From Prevotellaceae bacterium UBA6974 (GTDB taxonomy: Bacteria > Bacteroidota > Bacteroidia > Bacteroidales > Bacteroidaceae), in contig DJYQ01000047.1 in NCBI GenBank assembly GCA_002450165.1, positions 1 to 46,798 on the forward strand: DNA of 46,798 bases, given 5' to 3'. The stretch's first letter is position 1, and every line of letters begins with the position of its first letter. Positions 7,152 to 15,461 of this stretch are shown here, in pieces. A program made the position numbers and the translations under genes. The notes beneath the pieces are model-generated. The model saw nothing but the letters and a program-made list of their open reading frames with translations. It was not told the DNA's origin and did no database searches.

Positions 7152-8092
7152 TCTGTTACTTTATTGGATTGTTGCTTGATTAATTTGTGATTTGCAATCA
7201 ATTTCTTGGATATATTGTCCAGGGTTGCATTGATGTACCTGGGACTATTGGGGGTCGAGTAGTATTTGGCTATCTCAACATATTCGTTGATGGAGACCTG
7301 TATGGGTATCGTGGGGAACGATGTTATCTCGGCCAGTCCTACCTGCAGGATTACGCGATCCATCAAGGGGATGCGCTCCATGTCCCAGTTGTGTGTATGA
7401 GAACCTATCAGATTTTTGTAGTAACCTGCTGCACGGACGCTTTGCGAAACGAGACGGCGTGCAAATTCCAGGTCATCAGGGCTGCGGAATTCGGGCAGCA
7501 ATGGCTGAAAATCATTGGTATCCTCCTGAAATTTATTAATCGTCTTGATGACAAAAGTGTCTATCACGAAACGGTCGTCATTCCAGTACAGGTTGACGTC
7601 CTCCAGGAAATTATCCAGCTCCTCGCTGTCGGATATGACCTTGCGGTATATGTACTTCCACAAATCGCGGTCTTCCTGATACGAGGTTTGGGGATTGTCC
7701 ATATAGTCGCGATAGACATCGCTCTCCATAACCTTATTCAGCAGGGTGCGCACGAACTCTTCCTCGTTGGACCAGTCGATTCGCTGTATATCGGCATTCT
7801 CCCGTAATTGCCGGTTGCCCTCCAGCTGCAGCATGAAGCGATTGTCAACAAACTTGCGGCTGGGCTGAACCTCGCCAAGACGCTGAGCGCGAGTGCTCTG
7901 GGCGTCGTAGGAGCGTAATGCCAGGCGAGAGATTGCTACCATGAGTGACAACATGGTATTATACAGGTCATAGGCCGTCCCCAGGCTACGTACCAGTTCG
8001 TCTTCTACCTCATCAGGCCGCCGGTCTGTATTTACCTCGGTCGAATAGACTACCTGAATGGTTTTAAGCCTTATGAGTTCTCGATTTATCAT
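7148..8092 (-). CDS. nusB: Transcription antitermination factor NusB (long Bacteroidetes form)
   Basis: An RNA-binding partner of NusE (S10) in antitermination of rRNA transcription. The protein is 314 aa, about twice the length of the E. coli protein. The N-terminal helix MINRELIRLKTIQVVYS and the C-terminal block MDRVILQVGLAEITSFPTIPIQVSINEYVEIAKYYS (from about residue 240) are the NusB core. The middle, about 60-200, is the insertion typical of Bacteroidetes homologues. It is the first gene of a six-gene minus-strand operon. A TACCTTTG -7 box lies just upstream. Confidence 0.93.
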   Translation of the reverse strand: MINRELIRLKTIQVVYSTEVNTDRRPDEVEDELVRSLGTAYDLYNTMLSLMVAISRLALRSYDAQSTRAQRLGEVQPSRKFVDNRFMLQLEGNRQLRENADIQRIDWSNEEEFVRTLLNKVMESDVYRDYMDNPQTSYQEDRDLWKYIYRKVISDSEELDNFLEDVNLYWNDDRFVIDTFVIKTINKFQEDTNDFQPLLPEFRSPDDLEFARRLVSQSVRAAGYYKNLIGSHTHNWDMERIPLMDRVILQVGLAEITSFPTIPIQVSINEYVEIAKYYSTPNSPRYINATLDNISKKLIANHKLIKQQSNKVTE

Positions 8093-8112
8093 AAATTACA
8101 CATTTTAGCACA

Positions 8113-8120
8113 CAAAGGTA
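8113..8120 (-). promoter_or_regulatory. -7 box for the nusB operon
   Basis: CAAAGGTA on the plus strand gives TACCTTTG on the minus strand, a perfect Bacteroidetes -7 box, 20 nt before the nusB ATG. A TTG lies about 22 nt further upstream. The predicted 5' leader is very short. Confidence 0.7.
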
Positions 8121-8226
8121 TCTAAATTTCCTGCATATCGTACAATCCGCAAGCCGAAATTGGGTCTATTTACACTTTTCTTGATAAAAATCCGAATTAC
8201 GGAATACATAATATAAAATATTTTCT

Positions 8227-8234
8227 TACCTTTG
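8227..8234 (+). promoter_or_regulatory. -7 box for rplY
   Basis: TACCTTTG, perfect consensus, followed by GC. No clear TTTG is found at the expected -33 position. It implies a leader of about 75-80 nt before the rplY ATG, containing CTTATTTAAG and an A-rich stretch just before the start. It is divergent from the nusB promoter. Confidence 0.72.
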
Positions 8235-8318
8235 CACCCGCTTATTTAAGCCTGTGTGATGGCAAGTTAAGCATGTACAACTTAATTCAGAGTAACACAA
8301 AAAAACAAACAAAAAACA

Positions 8319-8912
8319 ATGAAAAGTATTGACGTAAAGGGTACTGCACGTACCGCAACCGGCAAGAAGGCTGCACGCAACCTGCGCAAGAGTGACTTGA
8401 TTCCATGTAACCTGTATGGCGAGAAAAGGGAGAATGGTCTCCCCGTTGCTGAAAATTTCACAGTTACTGCAGCAGAGGTTCGCAACCTTATCTACACTCC
8501 CGACATTCACAGTGTAAACCTGAACATTGACGGCAAGGAGCACAAGGCAATCATCAAGGAGCTGCAGTTCCACCCCGTAACAGACAAGCTGCTGCATATT
8601 GACTTCTACGAAATCACTGAGAAGAAGCCTATCGTCATTGCCGTGCCTATCAAGCTGAATGGCCTGGCCGAGGGTGTTCGCGCCGGTGGTAAGCTGGCTG
8701 CAAGCGTACGTAGCCTGAAGGTTCGCGCTCCATACACTCAGATTCCCGAGCGTCTGGAAATCGATGTTACAAACCTGGGTCTTGGCAAGACTATCAAGGT
8801 GGCTGACCTGAGCTTCGAGGGTTTGGAACTGGTTACACCTGCCAGCGTTGTCGTATGTCAGGTCAAGATGACACGTAGTGCTATGAGTGCCGCTGCCAAG
8901 GCAGCTAATTAA
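8319..8912 (+). CDS. rplY: 50S ribosomal protein L25/Ctc
   Basis: Binds 5S rRNA in the large subunit. At 197 aa it is the long, two-domain Ctc form. The N-terminal L25 domain (about 1-95: MKSIDVKGTARTATGKKAAR, then LIPCNLYGEK) is followed by the TL5-type C-terminal beta domain (about 100-185: IAVPIKLNGLAEGVRAGGKL). It is followed by pth after 2 nt, a common pairing in many bacteria, and is first in a three-gene operon reading away from nusB. Confidence 0.95.
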   Translation: MKSIDVKGTARTATGKKAARNLRKSDLIPCNLYGEKRENGLPVAENFTVTAAEVRNLIYTPDIHSVNLNIDGKEHKAIIKELQFHPVTDKLLHIDFYEITEKKPIVIAVPIKLNGLAEGVRAGGKLAASVRSLKVRAPYTQIPERLEIDVTNLGLGKTIKVADLSFEGLELVTPASVVVCQVKMTRSAMSAAAKAAN

Positions 8913-8914
8913 AA

Positions 8915-9481
8915 ATGGCAAAATTCCTGATTGTCGGATTGGGTAACCCTGGCAGCGAATACCATGGTACCCGACACAATATCGGATTCAGAGTGTTGGA
9001 TGCCTTCGCCAAGGCATCCAACATTTCTTTTGAAGACCGCAGATATGGATTTGTGGCTCATTGCCGCGTCAAGAATGCCGAACTGACCTTGCTCAAGCCT
9101 ACGACATTCATGAATCTGTCAGGAAACGCTGTAAGATACTGGCTCCAGGAAGAGAAAATTCCACTGGAGAACCTCCTGATTGTCGTTGACGACCTGTCGC
9201 TTCCTGTTGGTGCCATCCGCTTGAAACCCAGTGGAAGCGCTGCCGGTCATAATGGTCTGAAGCATATTGCACAAATGCTGGGAACGGAGAAATACTGCCG
9301 GTTAAAATTCGGGATAGGCAATGATTATCCCAAGGGCTGTCAGATAGATTTTGTACTGAGTACATTCCCCACCGAGGAGGACAAGCTGTGCGATGAACGG
9401 GCATTAGTGGCAATCGATGCCATCAAAGCGTTTGCATTAAGCGGAATTGATTTTGCCATGTGCCATTTCAACAACAAGTGA
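8915..9481 (+). CDS. pth: Peptidyl-tRNA hydrolase
   Basis: Releases tRNA from peptidyl-tRNA that drops off the ribosome. At 188 aa it has family length. The N-terminal GLGNPGSEYHGTRHNIGF motif holds the catalytic His at 21. The Asp-containing segment LLIVVDDLSLPVG and the substrate loop SGSAAGHNGLKHI follow in the right order. It is 2 nt after rplY and 13 nt before the S4-domain gene. Confidence 0.96.
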   Translation: MAKFLIVGLGNPGSEYHGTRHNIGFRVLDAFAKASNISFEDRRYGFVAHCRVKNAELTLLKPTTFMNLSGNAVRYWLQEEKIPLENLLIVVDDLSLPVGAIRLKPSGSAAGHNGLKHIAQMLGTEKYCRLKFGIGNDYPKGCQIDFVLSTFPTEEDKLCDERALVAIDAIKAFALSGIDFAMCHFNNK

Positions 9482-9494
9482 GTGATTACTGAAA

Positions 9495-9911
9495 ATGGGC
9501 AACGAGGCAAGAATTGACAAATGGCTGTGGGCCGTGCGCATATTCAAGACACGCACGATTGCCGCGTCTGCATGCAAGAAGGGACAGGTGTCTGTCGGCG
9601 GCACACAGGTAAAGCCTTCGCGCATGGTACGCGAAGGTGATGTCGTCTCTGTACGCAAACCACCTATTACACTCAGTTTCCGTGTAAAACAGCCCATCGA
9701 AAATCGGGTCGGAGCCAAATTGGTTCCGGAAATGCTAGAAAACATCACGACTGCCGAGCAATATGAGTTGCTGGAAATGAGTCGTATTTCGGGGTTTGTA
9801 AATCGCGCCAAAGGTCTGGGCAGGCCGACCAAAAAGGACAGACGGAGTCTGGACGAATTCAGGGAAGACGTACCGGGTTTTCTTCTAGACTTTGATTTTG
9901 ACGACATTTAA
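9495..9911 (+). CDS. hslR: S4-domain RNA-binding protein (Hsp15-like)
   Basis: A 138-aa protein with an N-terminal S4 domain (residues 5-65: RIDKWLWAVRIFKTRTIAA, then KKGQVSVGG and KPSRMVREGDVVSVR), matching the Hsp15/HslR family that rescues 50S subunits carrying stalled peptidyl-tRNA. The C-terminal tail ends in LGRPTKKDRRSLDEF and an acidic FDFDDI. Its position behind pth fits a role in rescue of stalled translation. The symbol is by family resemblance; function in Bacteroidetes is inferred. Confidence 0.85.
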   Translation: MGNEARIDKWLWAVRIFKTRTIAASACKKGQVSVGGTQVKPSRMVREGDVVSVRKPPITLSFRVKQPIENRVGAKLVPEMLENITTAEQYELLEMSRISGFVNRAKGLGRPTKKDRRSLDEFREDVPGFLLDFDFDDI

Positions 9912-9945
9912 GCACAATTTTTCTTTAACATTTATTTTTTTTTAC

Positions 9946-9953
9946 TACCTTTA
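9946..9953 (+). promoter_or_regulatory. Probable -7 box for the signalling operon
   Basis: TACCTTTA, one base off TAnnTTTG, 49 nt before the first gene. No good -33 TTTG is seen, which could mean dependence on an activator or simply a weak promoter. Confidence 0.45.
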
Positions 9954-9973
9954 CTGCCAAATATAATAAAACG

Positions 9974-9992
9974 GGGGCAGAGAAAACGCCCC
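9974..9992 (+). promoter_or_regulatory. Leader hairpin before the REC-PP2C gene
   Basis: GGGGC (9974-9978), AGAGAAAAC, GCCCC (9988-9992) is a 5-bp all-GC stem ending 10 nt before the ATG at 10003. It would sit close to the ribosome entry site, so it might influence translation. No ligand-binding RNA class is recognised. Confidence 0.4.
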
Positions 9993-10002
9993 ACCCTACA
10001 TT

Positions 10003-11181
10003 ATGGCAGTAAAAATTTTAAGTGTGGATGACGAAGTTGACCTGGAGTTGCTTCTAACACAATATTTTCGCAGAAAAATCCGTAAGGGAGAATACGAATT
10101 TTATTTCGCCCACAATGGTCTGGAGGCATTGCAGACTATGCTGCAGCATCCTGACATCGAAATTATCCTGAGCGACATAAACATGCCCGAAATGGATGGT
10201 CTGACCTTGCTGGCCCGTATAAACGAGATGCGCAACCCCGCTATTCGCGTGATCATGGTGAGTGCATACGGTGATATGGAAAATATCCGTCAGGCCATGA
10301 ACAACGGTGCCTTTGACTTCGCTACCAAGCCGATTGACCTGGAGGATTTGGAGCGCACGATAGAGAAAGCCGTCGAACAGCTGGAGTTTGTACATTCGGC
10401 ACAAAAGGACAGTAAGGAGCTGAAGGACATACATTCGGATCTGTCTGTTGCGCGGGAGATTCAGCAGGCTATCCTGCCGCACAATTTCGACCTTACAAGC
10501 TACAAGCTGCAGACAACTTGTGCATCCGGATACCGATTGGCTGCCAGCATGGAAGCGGCCAAGGATGTGGGTGGGGATTTCTATGACTTCTTTGCAATAG
10601 ATCCGACGCACCTGGGGTTTGTAATTGCCGATGTCAGCGGCAAAGGTGTCCCAGCCGCAATATTCATGGCTGTAAGCCGCACGCTGATAAAGGCTACCGG
10701 CATGCGTGGCATAACAAGCAGCGAGTGTATGGCAGCCGTGAATGACATGCTGGCTGACGAAAGCGTCAATTCGATGTTCGTCACCGTCTTCTATGGTATT
10801 CTGGACCTGGAAACCGGACTTGTTGACTATACGAACGCAGGACATAACCCTCCATACATAGTTCATAGTAACGGGCAGGTGGAGGAGGTTCCGACTGTCG
10901 GCAATATTGTTCTGGGCGCCTTTGACGGCGTGGAGTTCCGTTCGGGACATGTTACATTGGAGAAGGGAGATACCATATACTTGTTTACTGATGGTGTTAC
11001 CGAAGCTGAGAATCTTACCAACGAACAGTATGGTGAAGAGAAACTGACAAGACTGCTTTCCAAGATTTTCAGATCAGCTCCTGACGAAATCATCCAGAGC
11101 GTATTGAATGACATTCATGACTTTGTCAAGAATGCGCCGCAAAGTGATGATATTACTCAATTGTCCATCAGACGCCTGTAG
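10003..11181 (+). CDS. Response regulator with PP2C-type (SpoIIE/RsbU) phosphatase output
   Basis: A 392-aa two-domain protein. The receiver has the acidic pair D9-D10, phosphoacceptor D58 in ILSDINMPEMDG, S87 and K109 (FATKP). A short helical linker with SVAREIQQAILP (about 148-159) is the usual lead-in to an RsbU/SpoIIE phosphatase. Metal-binding signatures are GGDFYDFF (190-197), ADVSGKG (209-215) and, near the C-terminus, YLFTDGVTEAEN. By family, such proteins dephosphorylate anti-anti-sigma (STAS) partners when the receiver is phosphorylated. No STAS or anti-sigma gene is in the window. It is the first gene of a five-gene operon whose kinases are the obvious candidates to phosphorylate D58. 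Confidence 0.93.
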   Translation: MAVKILSVDDEVDLELLLTQYFRRKIRKGEYEFYFAHNGLEALQTMLQHPDIEIILSDINMPEMDGLTLLARINEMRNPAIRVIMVSAYGDMENIRQAMNNGAFDFATKPIDLEDLERTIEKAVEQLEFVHSAQKDSKELKDIHSDLSVAREIQQAILPHNFDLTSYKLQTTCASGYRLAASMEAAKDVGGDFYDFFAIDPTHLGFVIADVSGKGVPAAIFMAVSRTLIKATGMRGITSSECMAAVNDMLADESVNSMFVTVFYGILDLETGLVDYTNAGHNPPYIVHSNGQVEEVPTVGNIVLGAFDGVEFRSGHVTLEKGDTIYLFTDGVTEAENLTNEQYGEEKLTRLLSKIFRSAPDEIIQSVLNDIHDFVKNAPQSDDITQLSIRRL

Positions 11182-11184
11182 TTT

Positions 11185-12858
11185 ATGCACAAACACCTTA
11201 TATATATAATTACGATTCTGCTGATTGCGGTTGTGGCAAGCGGCATCATCTCCTATAACATAGGACGGGGTGTTGCCAGATTGCAGTTGCAGGAAATGCA
11301 GAATCGCCTGGATTCCCTTCTGGCCAAACAACGAGATGCCATTGTGACAAAGCGTGTCAGCTTGCAGATGGAGGATATTGCCTATCAGCAAAAGGAAATA
11401 TCTGACAAACAGCGCGAAAGGGCTGAGCAGCAAAGTATCCTGGCACTGAAGAATGCCGCACGCGCAGAACAGGAATCACAAACGGCTCATAAAGCTGAGG
11501 TTCAGGCAAAAAAGGCCGAGGCTCAGGCCCGAGAGGCTGCAAAAGAAGCTCGGGAACAGAAATTGATTGCAGAGGAACAGGAGAAAATTGCCCTATTGCA
11601 ACGTGATGAGGCCGAGCATGCCCGCCGACTGAGTGACACGCTCACGTACCGCAGGCTTGGAAATACCCTGGGAGCCTCGTCCATAAGCCAATATGACAGC
11701 CAGAGCAATGATATTGCCTCACTGCTGTCTTACTGGAGCTGGTATTTCCAGAAGGAGTACGATGGCAATACATACTTCACACAGACGTATCTGTCCCTGG
11801 CAATGAGTAGCAATTCGACACATAGTGCACCAATGCCTACGATTTCCAATGTCAATTCCATAGTCCCCTACAAGGATGGTTGCATAGCAGCATCGGGGTA
11901 CGGTGAAATTATGTGTTGGGGAAAAACACAGGAAGTATTGTTTCACAACAATATTTATGACTTCCGCGGCATTGCCGTTGTCGATGACATGATATACGCC
12001 CTATCACACAAGGGTCAGTTGGTTGTCCTTGACAAGAACAGAAAGTCAAAAGTCTTTCAGGCTCCTGTTGGCTATTACCAAAAGCTTCTTAAATGCGGTA
12101 CTGACCTTTTGCTCGTTGCCCAGCAAAGTATAAGCACATTCAATACGACGAATTGCAGCGTCACATCCACGTTCGGTACCAAAGACCGAATCACTTCGAC
12201 ACACATGGTTGGTAACAAGATATGTATTTTCTACAATACCGGCATGGAAGAACACAGGAGTATGGATGGCAAGCTTCTGGCCCAGGACAATACTAAAAAA
12301 AACACGTTCCTGGGCAATACCGCCACCGAGGTTACGTCATCCCTGTACGACCCCAAAACCGGATGTACGATTCTGGGGCATCGCGATGGCAATATTGACA
12401 TCTACAACAAATATGGACGTATGATAACAAATGTTACCGGACACAAGGGGGCCATTACTGCCATGACAATGTCCGGACTAATCCTGATAAGTTGTTCGTA
12501 CGACCACAGCATACAGATTTCCAACCTGCCTAATTTCCACTTGGACAATGGATACTCGTTCATGGAGGAGACGGACATCGAAAACATTGTTCCCAGAAAA
12601 ACCTCGAATAAGTTGGAAAGAGAATGGGTCATTCCAGTAAACATAAAGTATGAAGGCTGGCCTTTGAGCATTACAAGTACAGCAGGAAACCGTATATACA
12701 TCGGATTGAGTAACGGAAATATCGTTAGCCTGAACACATCAACTGATGAGATGGCTGCAATTATTAAGAACAATCTGGTCAGGAGAGGTATAAACCTTAC
12801 ACGCCACCAGTGGAATTACTATATAGGTCATAATGTCCCGTATAAGACTATTAATTAG
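11185..12858 (+). CDS. Membrane-anchored coiled-coil and beta-propeller (WD40-like) protein
   Basis: A 557-aa protein of unknown function. One N-terminal membrane segment (about 5-25, LIYIITILLIAVVASGIISY) is followed by a long Ala/Glu/Lys/Gln-rich coiled coil (about 35-150). From about 185 to 525 there are propeller-type repeats; the clearest WD40-like one is GHKGAITAMTMSGLILISCS. The last 20 residues contain NLTRHQWNYYIGHNVPY, resembling the LTxxEWxxYIGxxxPY tail seen at the end of many WD40 proteins. It starts 3 nt after the phosphatase gene and its end overlaps the sensor gene by 26 nt. A scaffold role tying membrane sensor to cytoplasmic phosphatase is inference. Confidence 0.8.
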   Translation: MHKHLIYIITILLIAVVASGIISYNIGRGVARLQLQEMQNRLDSLLAKQRDAIVTKRVSLQMEDIAYQQKEISDKQRERAEQQSILALKNAARAEQESQTAHKAEVQAKKAEAQAREAAKEAREQKLIAEEQEKIALLQRDEAEHARRLSDTLTYRRLGNTLGASSISQYDSQSNDIASLLSYWSWYFQKEYDGNTYFTQTYLSLAMSSNSTHSAPMPTISNVNSIVPYKDGCIAASGYGEIMCWGKTQEVLFHNNIYDFRGIAVVDDMIYALSHKGQLVVLDKNRKSKVFQAPVGYYQKLLKCGTDLLLVAQQSISTFNTTNCSVTSTFGTKDRITSTHMVGNKICIFYNTGMEEHRSMDGKLLAQDNTKKNTFLGNTATEVTSSLYDPKTGCTILGHRDGNIDIYNKYGRMITNVTGHKGAITAMTMSGLILISCSYDHSIQISNLPNFHLDNGYSFMEETDIENIVPRKTSNKLEREWVIPVNIKYEGWPLSITSTAGNRIYIGLSNGNIVSLNTSTDEMAAIIKNNLVRRGINLTRHQWNYYIGHNVPYKTIN

Positions 12859-15457
12859 CATACTGCTGTTTTCGGCAGTTGTCAGCGCACAAAACTATGG
12901 CGTTGCCTTTTATCACAATTTCAAGGCCGACGAGTATGGTGGCCACAATCGCTCGTTCGGGATTGAATGTGACTCGTTGGGTCATGTCTATGTCGCAAAT
13001 TTCGAAGGGCTGCTTATTTATGACGGCGTTAACTGGCGTATGGTACATACTCCGGGTATCAGCCGCATAACCAGCCTGTACAAGGCACACGACGGACGTG
13101 TCTGGGTCGGAGGCTGTAACGTCCTGGGGGTATGCTATCCCCGTGCCGACAGCGTTGAAGTCAAGTTTTTGTATGGAGACAAGATTCCCAACAAGAATAA
13201 GAATAAACAAAGATTTGGTGAAATCGAACTGATCTATGAGAGTAACGGCGAGATTAATTTCCTGACGGATGACGACATGGCATATACATATAGCCATCAA
13301 CAGGTTGTATGTAAAGGCCCCGCCTCGACTATCGTTGAACTGACAAGGCTTCTGAGCAACAACAAGAACAAATGCAGGTTCACTATTCCCGAAAGACACC
13401 TGACCATAACGTCGCAAATAGGAGAAGGTCTGAAGGTCACTGCATCCGATGGCAGTATCATCAGTACGCTGACGACAGCCAACGGTTTGTGCAGCAACTC
13501 GATAACTGACATTACGTACGACGGTAAGGGAACGATATGGGGAACAACGGACAATGGAATTTTCGCCGTTTCGGCTTCACCGGTGTATTCGCGTTATGGT
13601 GAGGACGAAGGACTTAAGGGTCAGATAACATGTCTGTTGGAAAACAACAAAACCCTGTACGTAGGCACGCTTTTAGGCTTGTACCAACTGAAGGACAACC
13701 GTTTACACCGGATTGACGGAATCGACCAAGCATGCTGGCAGATGGTAGAATCTAAACAGGGAACTTTGCTGATAGCCACTGCAGATGGTATTTTTGAATA
13801 CAAGAACAATGTCCTGCGTCAGATTACAAAACGCCATGCCCTCTCCATTTGTGTAAGGCCTGACGGCAAGTTTATAAGCGGTGAACTGGACGGAGTCCAT
13901 CTGAATGACCTGGCCGGCAACTCAGCCATATTAGACGGCAATATTAAAAACGTTTGCAAAATTATACCTGTATCCGGTACTGACAAATACAAATACATTA
14001 GTCTGGACAATCCTGATTCCAATGTACTGTTTTCATATACGGATGACAGGAACAATATATGGACTACGCGCGAAGATGGATACGGACTGACGTGCAAGGG
14101 TATCTCCGAAAACATTCAGAAGTGGCTTACTCCCTTTGACGATCTGAACATCCAGGCAATGTATGTCAAGGATGGCATTGCGTGGATTGGTGGTACATTC
14201 GGACTTTACAGGCTGAATATAGCAATAACGTCCCAGATAACGCCATATCTGCCCAAAGCATATATCCGTAATTTCAACATTGATAATGGCAATTTGTCGT
14301 TCGAAATTGCATCTGACAAGCTGGATCTTGTCGGCAAGACAATGTACTCTTATCGACTGAATGACGATGACGCATGGAGTGCATGGAATAATGACCAAAG
14401 AATTGCATCTGCTAACATGGCTGTAGGTGACTATGAGCTGACAGTACGAGTGAAGGATGCTAACGGAGATATTGCCGAAAGCACAACAATAAAATTTACA
14501 ATCCCCGATCCCTGGTACTGGAGCTGGTATTCGCTTTTGCTGTATCTGGCATGCGGTATGCTGGCTGTATATGGGCTGTCTCTGTGGAGGATGAGTCGCA
14601 TCCGCCAGCAAAACGAACGGCTGGAGAAAATCGTTGATGCACGAACCAAGGAACTGAAGGAAGCGCATGCCCAGTTGATACGCAAAGAAAAAGAGGCAAC
14701 AGCGGGTAAGTTGACAAAGGGTTTGATTGACCGCATTCTAAACCCGATGAATTATATAAACAATTTCTCGCACCTGACGTTAGGACTTCTCAAGGACCTG
14801 TCCGCTGATATCGCTGATGCAACAGACAAGGATGCGAGCCAGGATGATATTCAGGATGCAATAGACGATGCCGGGGACATCATAAGCATGATGAACCAGA
14901 ATCTGGAAAAGATTGAACAGCATGGACTGTCCACAACGCGTATCCTGAAGGCAATGGAAGAGATGCTAAAGGAACGCCAGGGCAGGATTGAACCTGCTGA
15001 CATTGCCTCTATATGCCAGCAAACAATAGATATGCTGAAAAAGTATCATGCCGAAGACATAAAGAACGCTAACATCAACATCGAATGGAATAAACCCGAA
15101 TTCCCTATTGTCGCAGATGTCAATGCCGAACAGCTTGAGAATGTCATATCCAGTATGCTGGCAAACTCTGTCTATGCCCTGAAAAAGAAAAAAACAGCAA
15201 ATTCAACTATTCGCCTTGCCATAAAACCGCCAACCGGAACCGAGCCGCCATCCATAGTAATCTGGGATAATGGCATAGGTATCGAGGATGGTACCATAAA
15301 CAAGATTTTTGATCCGTTCTTCACCACGAAACCTACAGCCGAAGCTCCTGGCGTGGGATTATATCTGGCGCGCCAGATAATCGAGGACTTTGGCGGCATG
15401 GTTAGCGTTAAGAGTGTCAAGAACGAATGGACCGAATTTACAATACAACTTCCATAA
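12833..15457 (+). CDS. Reg_prop/Y_Y_Y sensor with degenerate histidine kinase module
   Basis: An 874-aa one-component-like sensor. A signal peptide (MSRIRLLISILLFSAVVSAQ) leads a periplasmic propeller made of two-component-regulator propeller repeats (for example RVWVGGCNVLG, TIWGTTDNGIFAV), then a Y_Y_Y domain (about 470-550), a membrane segment (about 563-583, LLLYLACGMLAVYGLSLW), a coiled linker and a kinase-like module. The H-box reads KGLIDRILNPMNYINNFS, with Asp633 where the phosphoacceptor His should be and Arg634 where Glu is usual. The ATPase part looks intact: N-box MLANSVYAL, DNGIGI, FDPFFTTKP and GVGLYLARQI. It should therefore bind ATP but not autophosphorylate normally. A complete kinase gene follows after 4 nt. 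Confidence 0.9.
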   Translation: MSRIRLLISILLFSAVVSAQNYGVAFYHNFKADEYGGHNRSFGIECDSLGHVYVANFEGLLIYDGVNWRMVHTPGISRITSLYKAHDGRVWVGGCNVLGVCYPRADSVEVKFLYGDKIPNKNKNKQRFGEIELIYESNGEINFLTDDDMAYTYSHQQVVCKGPASTIVELTRLLSNNKNKCRFTIPERHLTITSQIGEGLKVTASDGSIISTLTTANGLCSNSITDITYDGKGTIWGTTDNGIFAVSASPVYSRYGEDEGLKGQITCLLENNKTLYVGTLLGLYQLKDNRLHRIDGIDQACWQMVESKQGTLLIATADGIFEYKNNVLRQITKRHALSICVRPDGKFISGELDGVHLNDLAGNSAILDGNIKNVCKIIPVSGTDKYKYISLDNPDSNVLFSYTDDRNNIWTTREDGYGLTCKGISENIQKWLTPFDDLNIQAMYVKDGIAWIGGTFGLYRLNIAITSQITPYLPKAYIRNFNIDNGNLSFEIASDKLDLVGKTMYSYRLNDDDAWSAWNNDQRIASANMAVGDYELTVRVKDANGDIAESTTIKFTIPDPWYWSWYSLLLYLACGMLAVYGLSLWRMSRIRQQNERLEKIVDARTKELKEAHAQLIRKEKEATAGKLTKGLIDRILNPMNYINNFSHLTLGLLKDLSADIADATDKDASQDDIQDAIDDAGDIISMMNQNLEKIEQHGLSTTRILKAMEEMLKERQGRIEPADIASICQQTIDMLKKYHAEDIKNANINIEWNKPEFPIVADVNAEQLENVISSMLANSVYALKKKKTANSTIRLAIKPPTGTEPPSIVIWDNGIGIEDGTINKIFDPFFTTKPTAEAPGVGLYLARQIIEDFGGMVSVKSVKNEWTEFTIQLP

Positions 15458-15461
15458 GACT

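Noticed and set aside
8226..8921. 231-codon open frame opposite rplY
   Set aside because: rplY is certain; the antisense frame is Cys/Leu-rich without motifs and spans the rplY promoter.
15390..15461. Longer start for the soluble kinase
   Set aside because: The extra 24 residues overlap the end of the upstream gene in another frame and lack similarity to kinases.
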